Assembly: GCA_963575645.1 (NCBI GenBank)
Contig: OY754469.1
Location: forward strand, 50,612,753 to 50,676,752
Length of the DNA: 64,000 nucleotides
Direction of reading: 5' to 3'
Origin: Xanthostigma xanthostigma
Lineage: Eukaryota > Arthropoda > Insecta > Raphidioptera > Raphidiidae
Position 1 is the stretch's first letter, and each line of letters opens with the position of its first letter. The notes beneath the pieces were generated by a model, which did not search any database, was not told the origin of the DNA, and worked only from the letters and a program-made list of their open reading frames with translations. Below are positions 23,502 through 34,699 of the stretch, piece by piece. A program made the position numbers and the translations under genes.

Positions 23502-25377
23502 TTAGCCGCGTTTTTTACCACCCGGTTTGCTGATTTCAACACTAATATCGGCGCAAGTGGTTCCCGTGTCATGTTTCACATTCAATTGGATGCTAACTTT
23601 TCCAGCAGCCATGCCCAGTTTATTCTTATATTGGCTAATGTCGATTTTCTTTTTACCGTCTCCGCAAACAGTGACCTAAAACATGCATATATAGCGAAAA
23701 TAAAACATATCTGCAAATTTAATATTGTTCCTTTGATCTTACCTCCGGCGCTGGACATTCTTTGACAGGGAAATCTAAAGCTTCCATCATAGGACCTAAT
23801 AAATCAGACGATTGTTGTACAGCTTCACACATGTCTAGTTCACCCTCTATCGGAGGCAGAGGCGCTTTGACAATTTTGTATGTACCCTACAATATAAAAT
23901 GATCAAGTTGTAATATTTTTTTTTTTTTTAATTTGTTCACTCCACAAAATCTGTAATCAGGGCACACAGCTCGAGTGTAGCAGTGGACCGATATCTGTCG
24001 CATGAATCAATATTTTTCAATTAATGGGGAATACATTCAGGGCGGTCTCACAAAAATGTTACTTTAATTGGTTCAACAGTTTTTTTTCTTTAGTTTGTCT
24101 CATTTTAATTCATTTGCAAGATGCTTTCACTCTTTCATTTTTTTTTTATATAAAACAAGTCTGTACTCAAGGCTTCGCTCAGGTCAGTGTCGATTTTGAC
24201 AAAAATCTTATCTCTACCCGAGAGTAGCAGAATAAAAAGTGCCCTGTACAGAGTACTTGAAACTTTGTCTGGGCACCGATAAATTATTACTGATATGGTA
24301 ACCGAGCTCATCGAAATCGATCCAGTAGTTACCAAATGACAGACAAAAATTCTTAAACACTTTTTCGCTTTCTATGTGTCATTGTCATACAACATGCCTA
24401 CTCAGAAATCGCAAAAAATACATTACGGACAGAGTTGTTCCTCTATTAGGTACTTGATTAGTTTTGATGATATACTTACGACAGCCGTGGCAAATCCTTT
24501 CGTGTAAAGACATCCGGTTGGGATTATGTTGCAGTCGGCATCCATTTCTACGTTAAAATCTTTAATTTTTACTACATCATCGTCTCCACAATTTTTTATG
24601 TGATTTACTTTCAGCGTGTATCCATTCTAAAATATAAAACATTTTTAAAACCAATAGCTCAAAAATAACATATTATTATTGTTCATACGAGTAATACCTA
24701 AATTAAATAATATTGATTAATCGTTTTTATATATTTTGTATTACGAACTATTAATTCCATATACAAAAAATAATTGACAAGAACATTATCGTATCAAAAT
24801 GTTATGTTTTATTATTTACAAATATATTTAATTTTGTTCATCACACAATGACTATTTTTTAAGTAAAGTGCCACTTGCCAGTATTTTTCGTGCTAAAAAT
24901 AACGCAATGAAAGATACAGCGTCGGATTTAACGAACGCCAAGATCGATTTGAATTTTGTTTTAAAAACGCATGCGTTAAACAAGTTTTATTAAATATTAG
25001 ACATATAAATTGTTTAACTTAATATTCTCTGGCATCGGCATCTTCTCTAATTCAAGCAGACGGAAATTCAAGTGATAAGATTATTTTCTTGTGTTTAATT
25101 TTTTTAGTTTTTCAAGCAACTTGATAAAAAATTTAAATATTAAGATTTTATATTAAGCATCTAAAATGTGATATATACAACAGAAATGAAGAAATATAAA
25201 TAAAATATTAGCACAGTATAAAAACTAGCAAAACATCAATGTTTAAAAGTGTGTATATAATTATTTTTGACCTCAGATTGTTATTTGATGGTAACAATCG
25301 CTACTTACACAGGCAAAAGTAACTTCTATCGCACAATATAAAACCAGCACTGAAGCAAATATTCCAAACGACGTCAT
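23502..25377 (-). CDS. Secreted ML-domain / GM2-activator-like protein
   Basis: Four coding exons on the minus strand: 25377-25309, 24626-24480, 23886-23743 and 23675-23502, all phase 0, giving 177 residues. The first 22 residues (MTSFGIFASVLVLYCAIEVT...) form a clear signal peptide. The mature part carries eight cysteines (23, 36, 55, 62, 92, 115, 124, 161), the number found in GM2-activator-type ML proteins. The order is also similar: an early NC, a TGCLYTKG segment, DMCE in the middle, a VTVCGDG turn, and a final strand CADISVEI. The tail is basic (GGKKRG). ML proteins bind lipids extracellularly or in lysosomes. The family call is from pattern and length only; a diverged insect-specific secreted family is the alternative. 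Confidence 0.6.
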
Positions 25378-28300
25378 TTCTGCAAGCTATAATTATTGTT
25401 GTCAAACTGAATCCTGAACAACCGACGTGCAACTGACTACGACAATAATAAAGACATCCATTTATATATTGACCTGTGCTTAATTCATCGTTAACAAATA
25501 ATGGCACATACACACACACCCACACATGCGCGCTATTATTGTAATTATACCTATATTACAGCTAAATCTGATTGCATCTTTTACCTATAATAAATTTTGC
25601 GATTCATTCGCTGTTTGATGCAGAAAAAAAAATTTTATCAATGCGATGATTCTGATTTAGAATCACTTTTTTCTAAACTTAAAAATTTTAAAACAAAAAA
25701 ATATCATTCGAATGGGACATCGTGTAAGATGAGTGTGTATTTATTTAATTGTAGTTAATAACAAGCCGAAATGACGTTATGGTTAAAACCAATCTTGTTT
25801 CTATTAACGATAAAAATTCATTTAGTTGACGAATGTAACAGGTTACAGTATTAAATTTTTAATTAACCTTGAGATTAATAATTCGGTTTTTCTTAGAACA
25901 TGTAAGGTGTAATTGCTATATTTAGATATATACAATTTAAAAATTCTATAGAAAGATTCAATAAATTTTATGGAATCCCAATCTATGGTTGAACTTTACC
26001 AAAACGTGTGCAACCTAATTAATAGTTTGATTTTATGTTAAACTATATTTCACACTCTTCTAGCGATTCGGTCTTCCTTCAACAACCCTCCGAACCTCCT
26101 CGTCATCTTCTCCCGAACATAATCCTGGTTGCCCACGTTTCTGTAGTATTCCTTGATATCCCTTCTGGATATTTTCGTGCATTTTCCCCGTAACTAGGGC
26201 CTGGTAAATAGGTAGGTACGCATACCCGGGAGGGCGCAATCAGCAAAGCAGTTATGATTGTTTTATTTGGATATAATATCAATCAACAATATTTTGAGAG
26301 GACACGAAATCAGAAACCTTGCCAAGGGCGCCAATGAATCTATCTACAGTTTTCCCCAGCGTTGTAATCCGTAAATAAAATTGGATTAACAACCAGATTT
26401 TAGATTTTTATAATAAAAACCGTAAAAAGCTGCAGTGATTTCTTAGTACCTACTCCCTGGTTCAAATCAAATGAAACGCGATTCTTTTTTTACAAATAAC
26501 ATATGAATGTGACTTGAATCAGTTCGATTTTTAAATTGATATTAATATCTGATATATGATTTATCTATGTAATTGCTTACAGCATTTTTTATATTTTATT
26601 TTTATCTGTTCATCTCAAAACCAACGAAATAAATGTATATCCGGTTTTTCCGCTATTTTAGATAATGGATATTAAAATACAATTTTATGTTTTGTACATT
26701 AATTTGGATGAAATTTATTTTTTTTTATTACCTTTGAGCATCAGCCAGAGGTATTGTGATTTGTGATTATAAAATTTAGAAAAATAGTTCTAGACAGTGA
26801 GTGGCAGAACTAGCAAAAAGTAAGCGCCTCCCGTTTTAACGTTAAGCTCATGTATAGCGCACCACTCTACAAAAGCATTCCTTAATATCAAAAATCCACG
26901 AACATAATATTAAAATTGAAAATTGATCGGATCAGCCCTGCATTTAGTTTAAGTTATTACAAAGGAAAGGTCGAACTATATTGTAGCCGTCTACTTCTTG
27001 TATTGAAAAAAAAAACTTGCATTATTAATAAATTTGCCAGAATGTGCTGAACTGGTATAAATTCAATTAAAAAAAAAGGCCGTATATACAAGCTTTTAAT
27101 TCCAATATAGAAAAAATCGTTAATATTGCAATATTATCGCTCACTTTGTCGCTAATAATAATAATATTGAAACAAAACGATGCTTAGTTTTTTAGTATTT
27201 TCACTGTATTTTGTAATAATAACACGCTCCCTTTAATTATACCATATGCACCTGATTCCAAGATAATATCAAATTACATATTCTTTCTTCTGAACGCACG
27301 TGAATTTAAATATTCAATACATACAAGTATATTTAAAATCCACAACAAATATAAATCTGTTTGTTTGCAATTTATTCAAATTAAGTTTTTAAATACAATA
27401 CGGTCCAGAAAGTGCACCGAGCACCAGATTGGATTAGTTGTCGAAAACAGTACATTATGAATAGGCGCTGATATTTCAATTAAAAATTTCGAGACACAAT
27501 ACAAAAGAGGTATAATTTATTGGAGTTATTTAAACAAATTAGAATGAAAATAAATGAGTAAATTATACAAAATACATATAGGCGCTTTAGCTTACGCTAT
27601 TCGCGCCTAAAAAGACGGGTTGCACTCCAGGAGTGCCGGCGGAAGTGAAAACTTGAATATTAACGTCTTAATTTTTTGCATTTAGAAGCATTGTTTATTT
27701 ATTGACAACACTTGTAAATAAAATGGTTTGTATCATAGATTGCATTTTTATGTACGATATTTCAACGCTAGATGTCTAACGTTGTATAAAAAGTATCTGG
27801 CAATTACTATCACTTAGAGAGTCTCACCCAGTTCTTACTTTTCCTGAGTTTAACATTTTTTACCCATTACAAAAAAAGTGTACAGCGCCGCTAAAGAAGT
27901 TTTCACTTCAAAAAAATCTATAAAATGGGAAAATAATATAAATTATTACAAAAACATTGGAATGTAGTTTGTACTCCGATGTTTTTTTGGGAATCAGCGC
28001 TCCAAGGAACCTGAGCTCGCTCCAGTTGGTTTGTGTATGTTGACTGGCAGATTCTCCAATGCACACATAGACGCTGAAGACCTAAGCTGTTGAGCGTTCA
28101 TAATTTACAGTCTCTCTTTAACTTTACAACCTTTTTATATTGTACCGAAATTTAACTTTTTCTCGGTATTTTCACAAATCATACCGTTTTTCGAAAATCA
28201 CTTGAACATTTTAAAATTTTCTGCCAATATTGAAATAATAAAATAAATGTTTTTCGTTCTCTTGTTTTTTTTATATATAAAGCAGAACCGATTGGCTAAG

Positions 28301-28504
28301 TCAAAATTTCATAAATGTTTTTTTTTTTCATATGGTGCACACTTTTTGGCCCGCATTGTATAAATGTTCGTTTTTGTTTTGTTTTATAGTTATTCAAGGT
28401 CGGCTCCAGGATTTCTGTCGCCCAAAGCAAATAAAAATTCGATTTCCGTTTCAGCGGTTTTATTTGATGCATTTTTTCCATACCCTGAGCTTGTACTCGC
28501 TTTA
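25378..28504. other. Intergenic, about 3.1 kb
   Basis: No gene called. A GC-richer patch at 26060-26230 could be the remnant of a transposon ORF on the minus strand but is broken in all frames I tried. A MITE-like block is listed at about 27638-27911. Confidence 0.35.
27638..27911. repeat. Possible MITE with 13-bp inverted ends
   Basis: GAAGTGAAAACTT near 27641 and its exact complement AAGTTTTCACTTC near 27898 bound about 270 bp. GCGCC-type motifs lie just outside the left end and inside the right end, so the true element may be larger. No target duplication identified. Confidence 0.4.
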
Positions 28505-28512
28505 CTTTCATT

Positions 28513-29236
28513 TAGAGTCCGACCGAAACTAGTTTTACGGCCGAAACCGAATTTCGGCTTCAATTTCGGTCGAAACCGAAACTTCATATTTTCGTGGGAA
28601 AAATAAAGTAAACAATATCATAATCAGTCTTTTTTTTATTTTTAAATCAATCACATATTATATATTAATCATTCAGACTCTGACACTTTAACTAATGATT
28701 AACTTCTCATATCATATTATTGCCCCCCCTTATTTCAAAAATAAAATAAATATACTTTTTTTTAATATTATGTAATAAAATAAAAGCTACAAAACAAAAT
28801 TATTTTTTGGTAAAAAGTATTTACCTAATAAATAAGTATGTTTAGGTAGGTACACAAAACAAAAAAAAAACACGCTTTCATCTTAAGAACTTTGGTCATT
28901 TTGTTAACGAACTACAATAAAATTAAAATTAATAAGTACCTACCTACCAAATACAACAACTAAATAAATATTTTTAATGCAAGTAATACTTCAATCAAAA
29001 GTATCAAAATAAAAGGATCGAGTTTTCTCTCGAACTAAAAAAAAAAAAAAAACGCACAGAGCGAAGGCATAAATGACACTTCGTCGCTCGCAGCTGCACC
29101 GAACATGTCTGATTTCAGCGCAAAACCTCCCGAATGTAGTTTCGGTTTCGGCCGGATGGCAGCCGAAACCGAAACTAAGCCGAAAGTAGTTTTTTTGCCG
29201 AAATTCGGCCGAAACCGAAATTTCGGTCGGACACTA
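28513..29236. mobile_element. hAT-type element with CCGAAACCGAAA end repeats
   Basis: The 724-bp element has termini TAGAGTCCGACCG and CGGTCGGACACTA. A perfect 8-bp duplication CTTTCATT lies at 28505-28512 and 29237-29244. Both ends carry clustered GCCGAAACCGAAA motifs in opposite orientation. No transposase ORF, so non-autonomous. Confidence 0.92.
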
Positions 29237-29244
29237 CTTTCATT

Positions 29245-30326
29245 GCTAAATTTAATAAGGATCTCTGTAAAATGATTCTAATATTATAAAATGTACCCAT
29301 AGGAGCACATAAAACTAAAAATACAGCAGTATTGTATCGCGCACAAGTGGAATTTTGAATATTTTTTTTTATATAAATGAATAACTTTAATTAAAATTTT
29401 ATTTTTAAATTAAATTCTGATGTTGAATTAAAAAAAAACGAACAAACGTATTTCATTTTAATTTACTTTTATTATCTTAATTAATTAATCACATTCTTAT
29501 AACGACACTGTACTTCTCCCATAATAAAATAATTAACAAGATCTTCGATGCTACATAATAATATGTCATTTACGATTGTAGAGTAGCGTAGATCACCAAA
29601 GTGAACAAAAAATGCACCCCGTATTTCATGTAATAAATTTGTTAAAATCTGTAGGTGAAAAAATATATGATTATTTAACGGCCACTTGAGAACCTTGAAA
29701 TTTATTTTTCAAAAAACATTTTTCAGAGATAATTTTTTTTGTTATCTATAGATACGAAATATAATGAATCAAATTATTTTTTAAATTTCAATGGCTTGTA
29801 CTACTGACAAAACAAAAAAAAGTGCGGAAAGATACTTAGTTTACATATTTGATGTAAATTAAGTATCTTTCCGCACTTAATTTTGTTTTGTCGGTAGCAC
29901 AAGCCATTTAAAAAATTTACAGTATTTTTTCGTTTTGAGTTACTCCGAGTTCAAATAACATATTTGAGGTAAACTCTGTTGTCTTTTCATAACAGTTTTT
30001 TTTTTTTTGTTATATTAATTTTTGCAAGAAAGTTACGAAAAAAAACATTGATGGTTTTTAACAATTTATAAACCATTGAGCGAGTAATTAAGATCAGTAT
30101 AGAGGTAGCGTTGACAATATCTGAACCGTTAATTTAACCATAATGTAGGTGGAAGCACAAACCAACATTCAGTTTGAGGGCCAGGGGAATGAAACGTAAG
30201 AGGTTTACTACATAAAAATTTTCATTACCTGGTTAACACTCTTCCTACAATACCTTACTCACTTCCTCTATCAACAATCAACTTATTTTTAAGACAAAAC
30301 TAAACACACACGATTTAAATTATAAA
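29245..30326. other. Intergenic, contains a long hairpin
   Basis: AT-rich downstream flank of the zinc-finger gene. The only structure I can support is the hairpin at about 29790-29912. Confidence 0.4.
29790..29912. repeat. Near-perfect ~55-bp inverted repeat with a 5-base loop
   Basis: The left arm runs from ATGGCTTGTACTACTGAC to TAGTTTACAT. The right arm runs from ATGTAAATTAAGTATC to GCACAAGCCAT. They pair almost fully, including a shared AAGTGCGGAAAGATACTTA core. The loop is ATTTG. Transcription from either strand would form a long stable hairpin. Confidence 0.85.
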
Positions 30327-33300
30327 TTATACTCGTGTAGTAAACCGATCATTTATAAATATTCTTTGCATGTCGGATGTTGTTAATAATGAAGCCGATT
30401 CGTCAGGAAGCTGAACTGAAAAACTACCATTTTGTACGTCTACACTATCGACACTATCCTGATTTGGATCGACTATTATAACTTCTTTTCCAATCGTAAT
30501 ACCACCACAATTGATACTATCTAAAAATACATTATCTTCAATGGTTATAGAATTATCTTCAGTGGTTTCCGAACTACAGTATTCATCAGTTTCTATATTT
30601 AAAACGGTATTATTCAATTCCTCATAAATTAACTGTGCTTGAATATTAGTTTCAGCGTTAATTGGTGCTTCATTATTGTCAATATTGTTTCCTGGTGATT
30701 TATCGACAACAGTCTGTTCAATGTCCAGTTCTTGATTTGGAGTGTCTGGCGGAGAATCTATCGTTTCAGAAACAAAAGGCGTAGCCGGGCGAGAATTGGC
30801 ATCACTGATTGAAAAAGTAGAATTAATTCTTAAACCTATATCATCGGTACTGTCGTTTGCGCATTCGGACTGCAAAACCGTGGACGGTCTACGATAGTCA
30901 TCTGCTCGCGCGAGAATCCATTTGGCTTTATACAAATAAGGGTCGGAGCTATGGCGTAACTCTTTGTGTACCTTTAGAGAACTTTGATCAATGAATTCAA
31001 AGTCGCATCTGTCGCAAGAATACGAAGACCGAAGATGCTGTTGCATATGCCTGCAAAAATCATCGTGGAATTCGAATCCGTCTTCACACATGGGACACAA
31101 AAAGGGTCCCGACGAATGGTTTGACACGTGATTCGATAAAAGAGTCCTGCAATAAAAAAAAAATTGGTTGTCTGTAAAGTCGGTTTACAGACGATAGTTT
31201 TACGTGATAACGTATTCCGTAATACATAACCTAAATTTATATAATAATTATAATAATTCGAATCTATGATATTGCATCTTTCGCTTCAAATTTAGGTTAA
31301 TTTTATTTATTTAAATTACTCATCATAATATAATATAATTGTTTTTTTTAACTTTCTTTCTTTCGTATTTATTTTAAGTCTCAAAGATTAGCTGTCATAA
31401 TATTTATAAAACAATTGTTTCACTGTTTATAATATAAAATTCCAAAACCTACTTACAATATTTAAGTATTTTCATACGTCAAAAAATTGATTTTTATAAT
31501 GATAAAATTTGTAAGAAAACGATTTTTTCGAGAGATGAGACCTAGCTAAAACGATTTTTTGCGCCTCAAAATCCCTTTTCAGTAAATTTCATCCAAATCG
31601 TTAGGGCCGTTTTCGAGAAAAGCACGCACAGGGTCAGGCGGAACGTTACGAACGTTACGTTAGGAATGTTACACTTTTTCGTGCATGCAGCCGGTGTTTT
31701 ATCAATTTATAAGATTGGTGATTCATCAATTTATAAGACGTTATCACGTCAAAAAAAAGAAAACGGGTCATCTCCAACAGCAGACACACCTGTGCGCGCA
31801 TTTAATGACAAATTCTACACTTCGATGGAACAATACCTTTAATATTGCCATCGGGGTGACTTCAAAACTAGTTTCAGATCGATATTTAGATAATGAAGAT
31901 GTCAATTCACCTTAGCAAGAGTCAATTATATTTAACTAGCGGTCCCGTCCGGTTTCATCCGGGTGCAAAAGAACGAATGGGGAAGGGAGGGACATGAGTA
32001 AGCACATTCATCTTAGTTGACCGAGATGAATGCTGGGTCCAAATTTTTCGCAGTTTTCGGCAGTTCCCTGCTTTATTACTTATTTTAAACTTAAACCTCC
32101 ATTTTTGATGAAAATATTTTTTTTAAGTAATAATTATTTCTTGCTGTATAATTAATAAAATATAATAAATATTTAATTGAAAACACTGTAGGAAAATTAT
32201 TTTTATATATAGGTACTGTAATAGTTTTCAAATGAGCTATTATTTAAATTTATTTAATTTTAGTTAGTCGTAAATAAAACTAAAATAAATTTAAATGATA
32301 GCCTTAGAAGAAAGCAATGTAGAAAATAAAAAAAAAAAAAAAACATTAAAAACATATTCGTCCAAGGTGGGGCTCGAACCCACGACCCTGAGATTAAGAG
32401 TCGAGCGCTCTACCGACTGAGTTAACCGAGCTACTGTACGTTTGCCGCTAATATTGGGATATTCAGTTAGGGCATTTCACCTGAATATAAGTATATTGTG
32501 AAAAATTTTGACTGACATTCAGCAAACATTTTTCATTGATTTTCCGCTCTTATTAATCGTAGCATGATATTATATAGCTTATAGCCTTCCTCGATAAATG
32601 GGCTATCCAACAAAAAAAAATTTTTTTCAATTCGAACCAGTAGTTCCTGAGATTAGCGCGTTCAAACAAACAAACAAACAAACTCTTCTGCTTTATATAT
32701 TAGTGTATAGATTAACACAAGTTTACTTACTCGGTACAATACTTCTTTCTGCACTCGCGGCACGTATAGAGCATCAAGGAGTTATGTTCCTGTTGACAGT
32801 GCTCGTTCATTCTATCAAAATCTTCACTCACATACATACAATTCCCAAACGAACATTCAAAGCTCTGTATGATTTTGTGTTTCCTTTCTATCTGCGCACG
32901 TTTCAGTACCACAATTCTATTTTGAGCATATGAATATTGATGAGTTGTTCTGGTAACGATTTTATCTATTGCCTTAGTCAACTGTCTTGTATTCGGTCTC
33001 TCTTCCGTGTGTATGGAGCCGTCGTCGCAAACGGATAAACCCGAGACGCGCGTGAGGACAGAACTTGCCGAAGAGATAACGGAGCAGGTGTCGTCGTCGT
33101 CACTGTTATTATTATCGTCGTCGACCGAGCCATCGCTTTCTATGACGGGCCATTTACGTTTCCTGCCTCTTCTACCGTTCTTAGCCGGTGTCGGACCATA
33201 TTTAGACTTCTTACGATGCGTCCAACGATTGCCCTTCCTTTTTCGCCGTTTCGAACGAGTGCTTCCGATAGAACTTCTTGTCGATAAACTATCAGACAAC

Positions 33301-34182
33301 GCACTGTTCGGCCTCGTTCTGGTTTCGGCCAAATTATTCTGAGCTGTGGCTAAGATTTTTCCATAACATTCTGCTTCGTGCCAATTAAAATGATACATTG
33401 TTGTAAAAACTGCATCACAGAATTTGCATACTAACCGTGGAAGATGTGACTTACTATGTTCGTTTAGATTAATTTTTTTATCAAACAGTTTATTACACCG
33501 GTTACAACTGAATTTTATCGGTATTTCCGATTTGATTTCCGGTTTCACTAGCCTTTTCAACGCACGTAAGTGTTTTTGGTTGTGTCTAGCCATGCCTGCG
33601 TTTGTTGTGAATTTACGATTGCACTCTAAACACCGCAGATTGTTGTTTTTCTGAGATGCAATCATTTCGTCATTGTTGAACATTCCGCCCGATTCTGTAG
33701 CCTCTGTACACACGTCCCTGTAGAATTTCGGTTCTAACAATGACATGTCGTCACTATCTGATTCTGTAGACTTACTGATTGTTGATATTATAGGGTTTAG
33801 TGGCCCCATGCCGTTGTATCCTATGTCACGTTTGTAAGGCGCGTTTCCTAAACTGTACAGTTTCATTTGTGTAATTATATCCGCGCCAATTCTTTTCTGG
33901 AAACGATTTTTAAATTTGAGAAAAATGCCTATATAGTTTAGACACGTTGTACATATATGTTTCATGACAAAATTCATGTCGCGAATCTGAAAAAAAAAAC
34001 ATAAAATTAACCAAAGAAAGAAGATAGGCACACAATATATTTTGCTCTTCCAATTATTATTATTAATTAACTACCTGGATATTCATCAAAAAGTTTATGT
34101 CTTCCACAGATTTATCTAAATTTTCTAGATTTTCAGCAGTTTCCTTTCGGAAACAAATAATGCAAAATTCCGAATTACTCAT
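30327..34182 (-). CDS. ZAD and C2H2 zinc-finger protein
   Basis: Three coding exons on the minus strand: 34182-34075, 33986-32731 and 31146-30327 (phases 0 and 2), 727 residues. The N-terminus has a ZAD zinc-binding pattern, CIIC near residue 7 and CTTC about 40 residues later, split by intron 1. Fingers follow: CLECNRKF..H..H, CNRCNKLF..H..H, a degenerate CKFCDAVF finger, CSFGNCMYV..H..H, CRECRKKY..H..H, CPMCEDGF..H..H and CDRCDFEF..H..H. A basic RSKRRKRKG segment and an acidic DDDNNNSDDDD tract lie between fingers 3 and 4. The C-terminal 190 residues are acidic and Ser/Thr-rich. ZAD proteins are nuclear DNA-binding regulators that dimerise through the ZAD. I cannot name the ortholog. Confidence 0.85.
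31164..31750 (+). mobile_element. Repeat family A, copy 2, in zinc-finger gene intron 2
   Basis: Same ends as copy 1 (TTGGTTGTCTGTAAAGTC ... ACGTTATCACGTC). It sits in an A-tract whose complement is the polypyrimidine tract of the intron 2 acceptor: the element begins only about 17 bases from the exon edge at 31146. Confidence 0.75.
31935..32711 (-). mobile_element. Helitron-like element carrying a tRNA-Lys-like segment
   Basis: On the minus strand it starts TCTATACACTAATATATAAA (preceded by A) and ends GGGACCGCTAGT followed by T. This is the Helitron pattern 5'-TC, 3'-CTAGT, inserted between A and T. A GC-rich CCCGGATGAAACCGG hairpin lies just inside the 3' end. The 5' part contains a GTTT microsatellite typical of insect microsatellite-associated Helitrons. 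Length 777 bp, no Rep/helicase, non-autonomous. Confidence 0.65.
32359..32431 (-). pseudogene. tRNA-Lys(CTT)-derived pseudogene
   Basis: 73 bases with clear tRNA order: D arm (AACTCAGTCGGTAGAGC), anticodon loop CTCTTAA giving anticodon CTT, and an intact T arm GTGGGTTCGAGCCCCAC, which is the Pol III B box. The anticodon stem is broken on its 5' side (CTCGA opposite TCTCA leaves only two pairs), and the acceptor stem has mismatches. A long T run about 18 bases downstream could act as a terminator. A functional tRNA is unlikely. Confidence 0.75.
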
Positions 34183-34699
34183 TGTAGAAACGGTTTTGAC
34201 AGATGAAATTAAACAAAACTCGTTAACGTTTCGTAACTCACACGTGAAAAAAACATGGAAAATCTAAGTATTATTAAAAATGTAACTTTTACTTGTGGCT
34301 TAAAATTAGTTCACACACTTAATAAAAATTAAATTACAAATTCTCAAAATTTTGACACACTTGTAAACTAACTTTTAGAGGGATCACCGCCGACAACTTA
34401 ACAAATTACAAAAAAGCAGTGAACAAAACTTGATAAAAACAAATTTCTATATAACTTCAAACTTGACAGAAATAGAGTACCTTTATATACAAATTGGTGA
34501 AACAGCTAATTTTGATGACCATTAATTTTGGTCAACTGGAACGTACCTTTAACACATAACCTTAACGACGCACATGGAACTGACGAACTGACAGTTTGTC
34601 TCTGCCAAGAAGAGTGCGCATTTCTGCCAAACTTGTGGTAAAATTTGGAAATAATCAGCAAATGGCATTGTATTTCTGTTAAAATTATTTTATTTTAGT
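34183..34699. promoter_or_regulatory. Divergent intergenic region between the ZAD gene and POLR3C
   Basis: The two ATGs lie 517 bases apart on opposite strands, so both promoters and 5' UTRs must fit here. I see no clear TATA box. Confidence 0.5.

Noticed and set aside
26060..26230. Possible transposon ORF remnant on the minus strand
   Set aside because: Stops in all frames within a short distance and no motif that I could name.
32359..32431. Functional tRNA-Lys gene
   Set aside because: Anticodon stem keeps only two pairs and the acceptor stem is mismatched, so it is called a pseudogene.
33007..33342. 111-codon + strand frame over the zinc-finger gene
   Set aside because: Antisense shadow of the Ser/Lys-rich linker of the ZAD protein.
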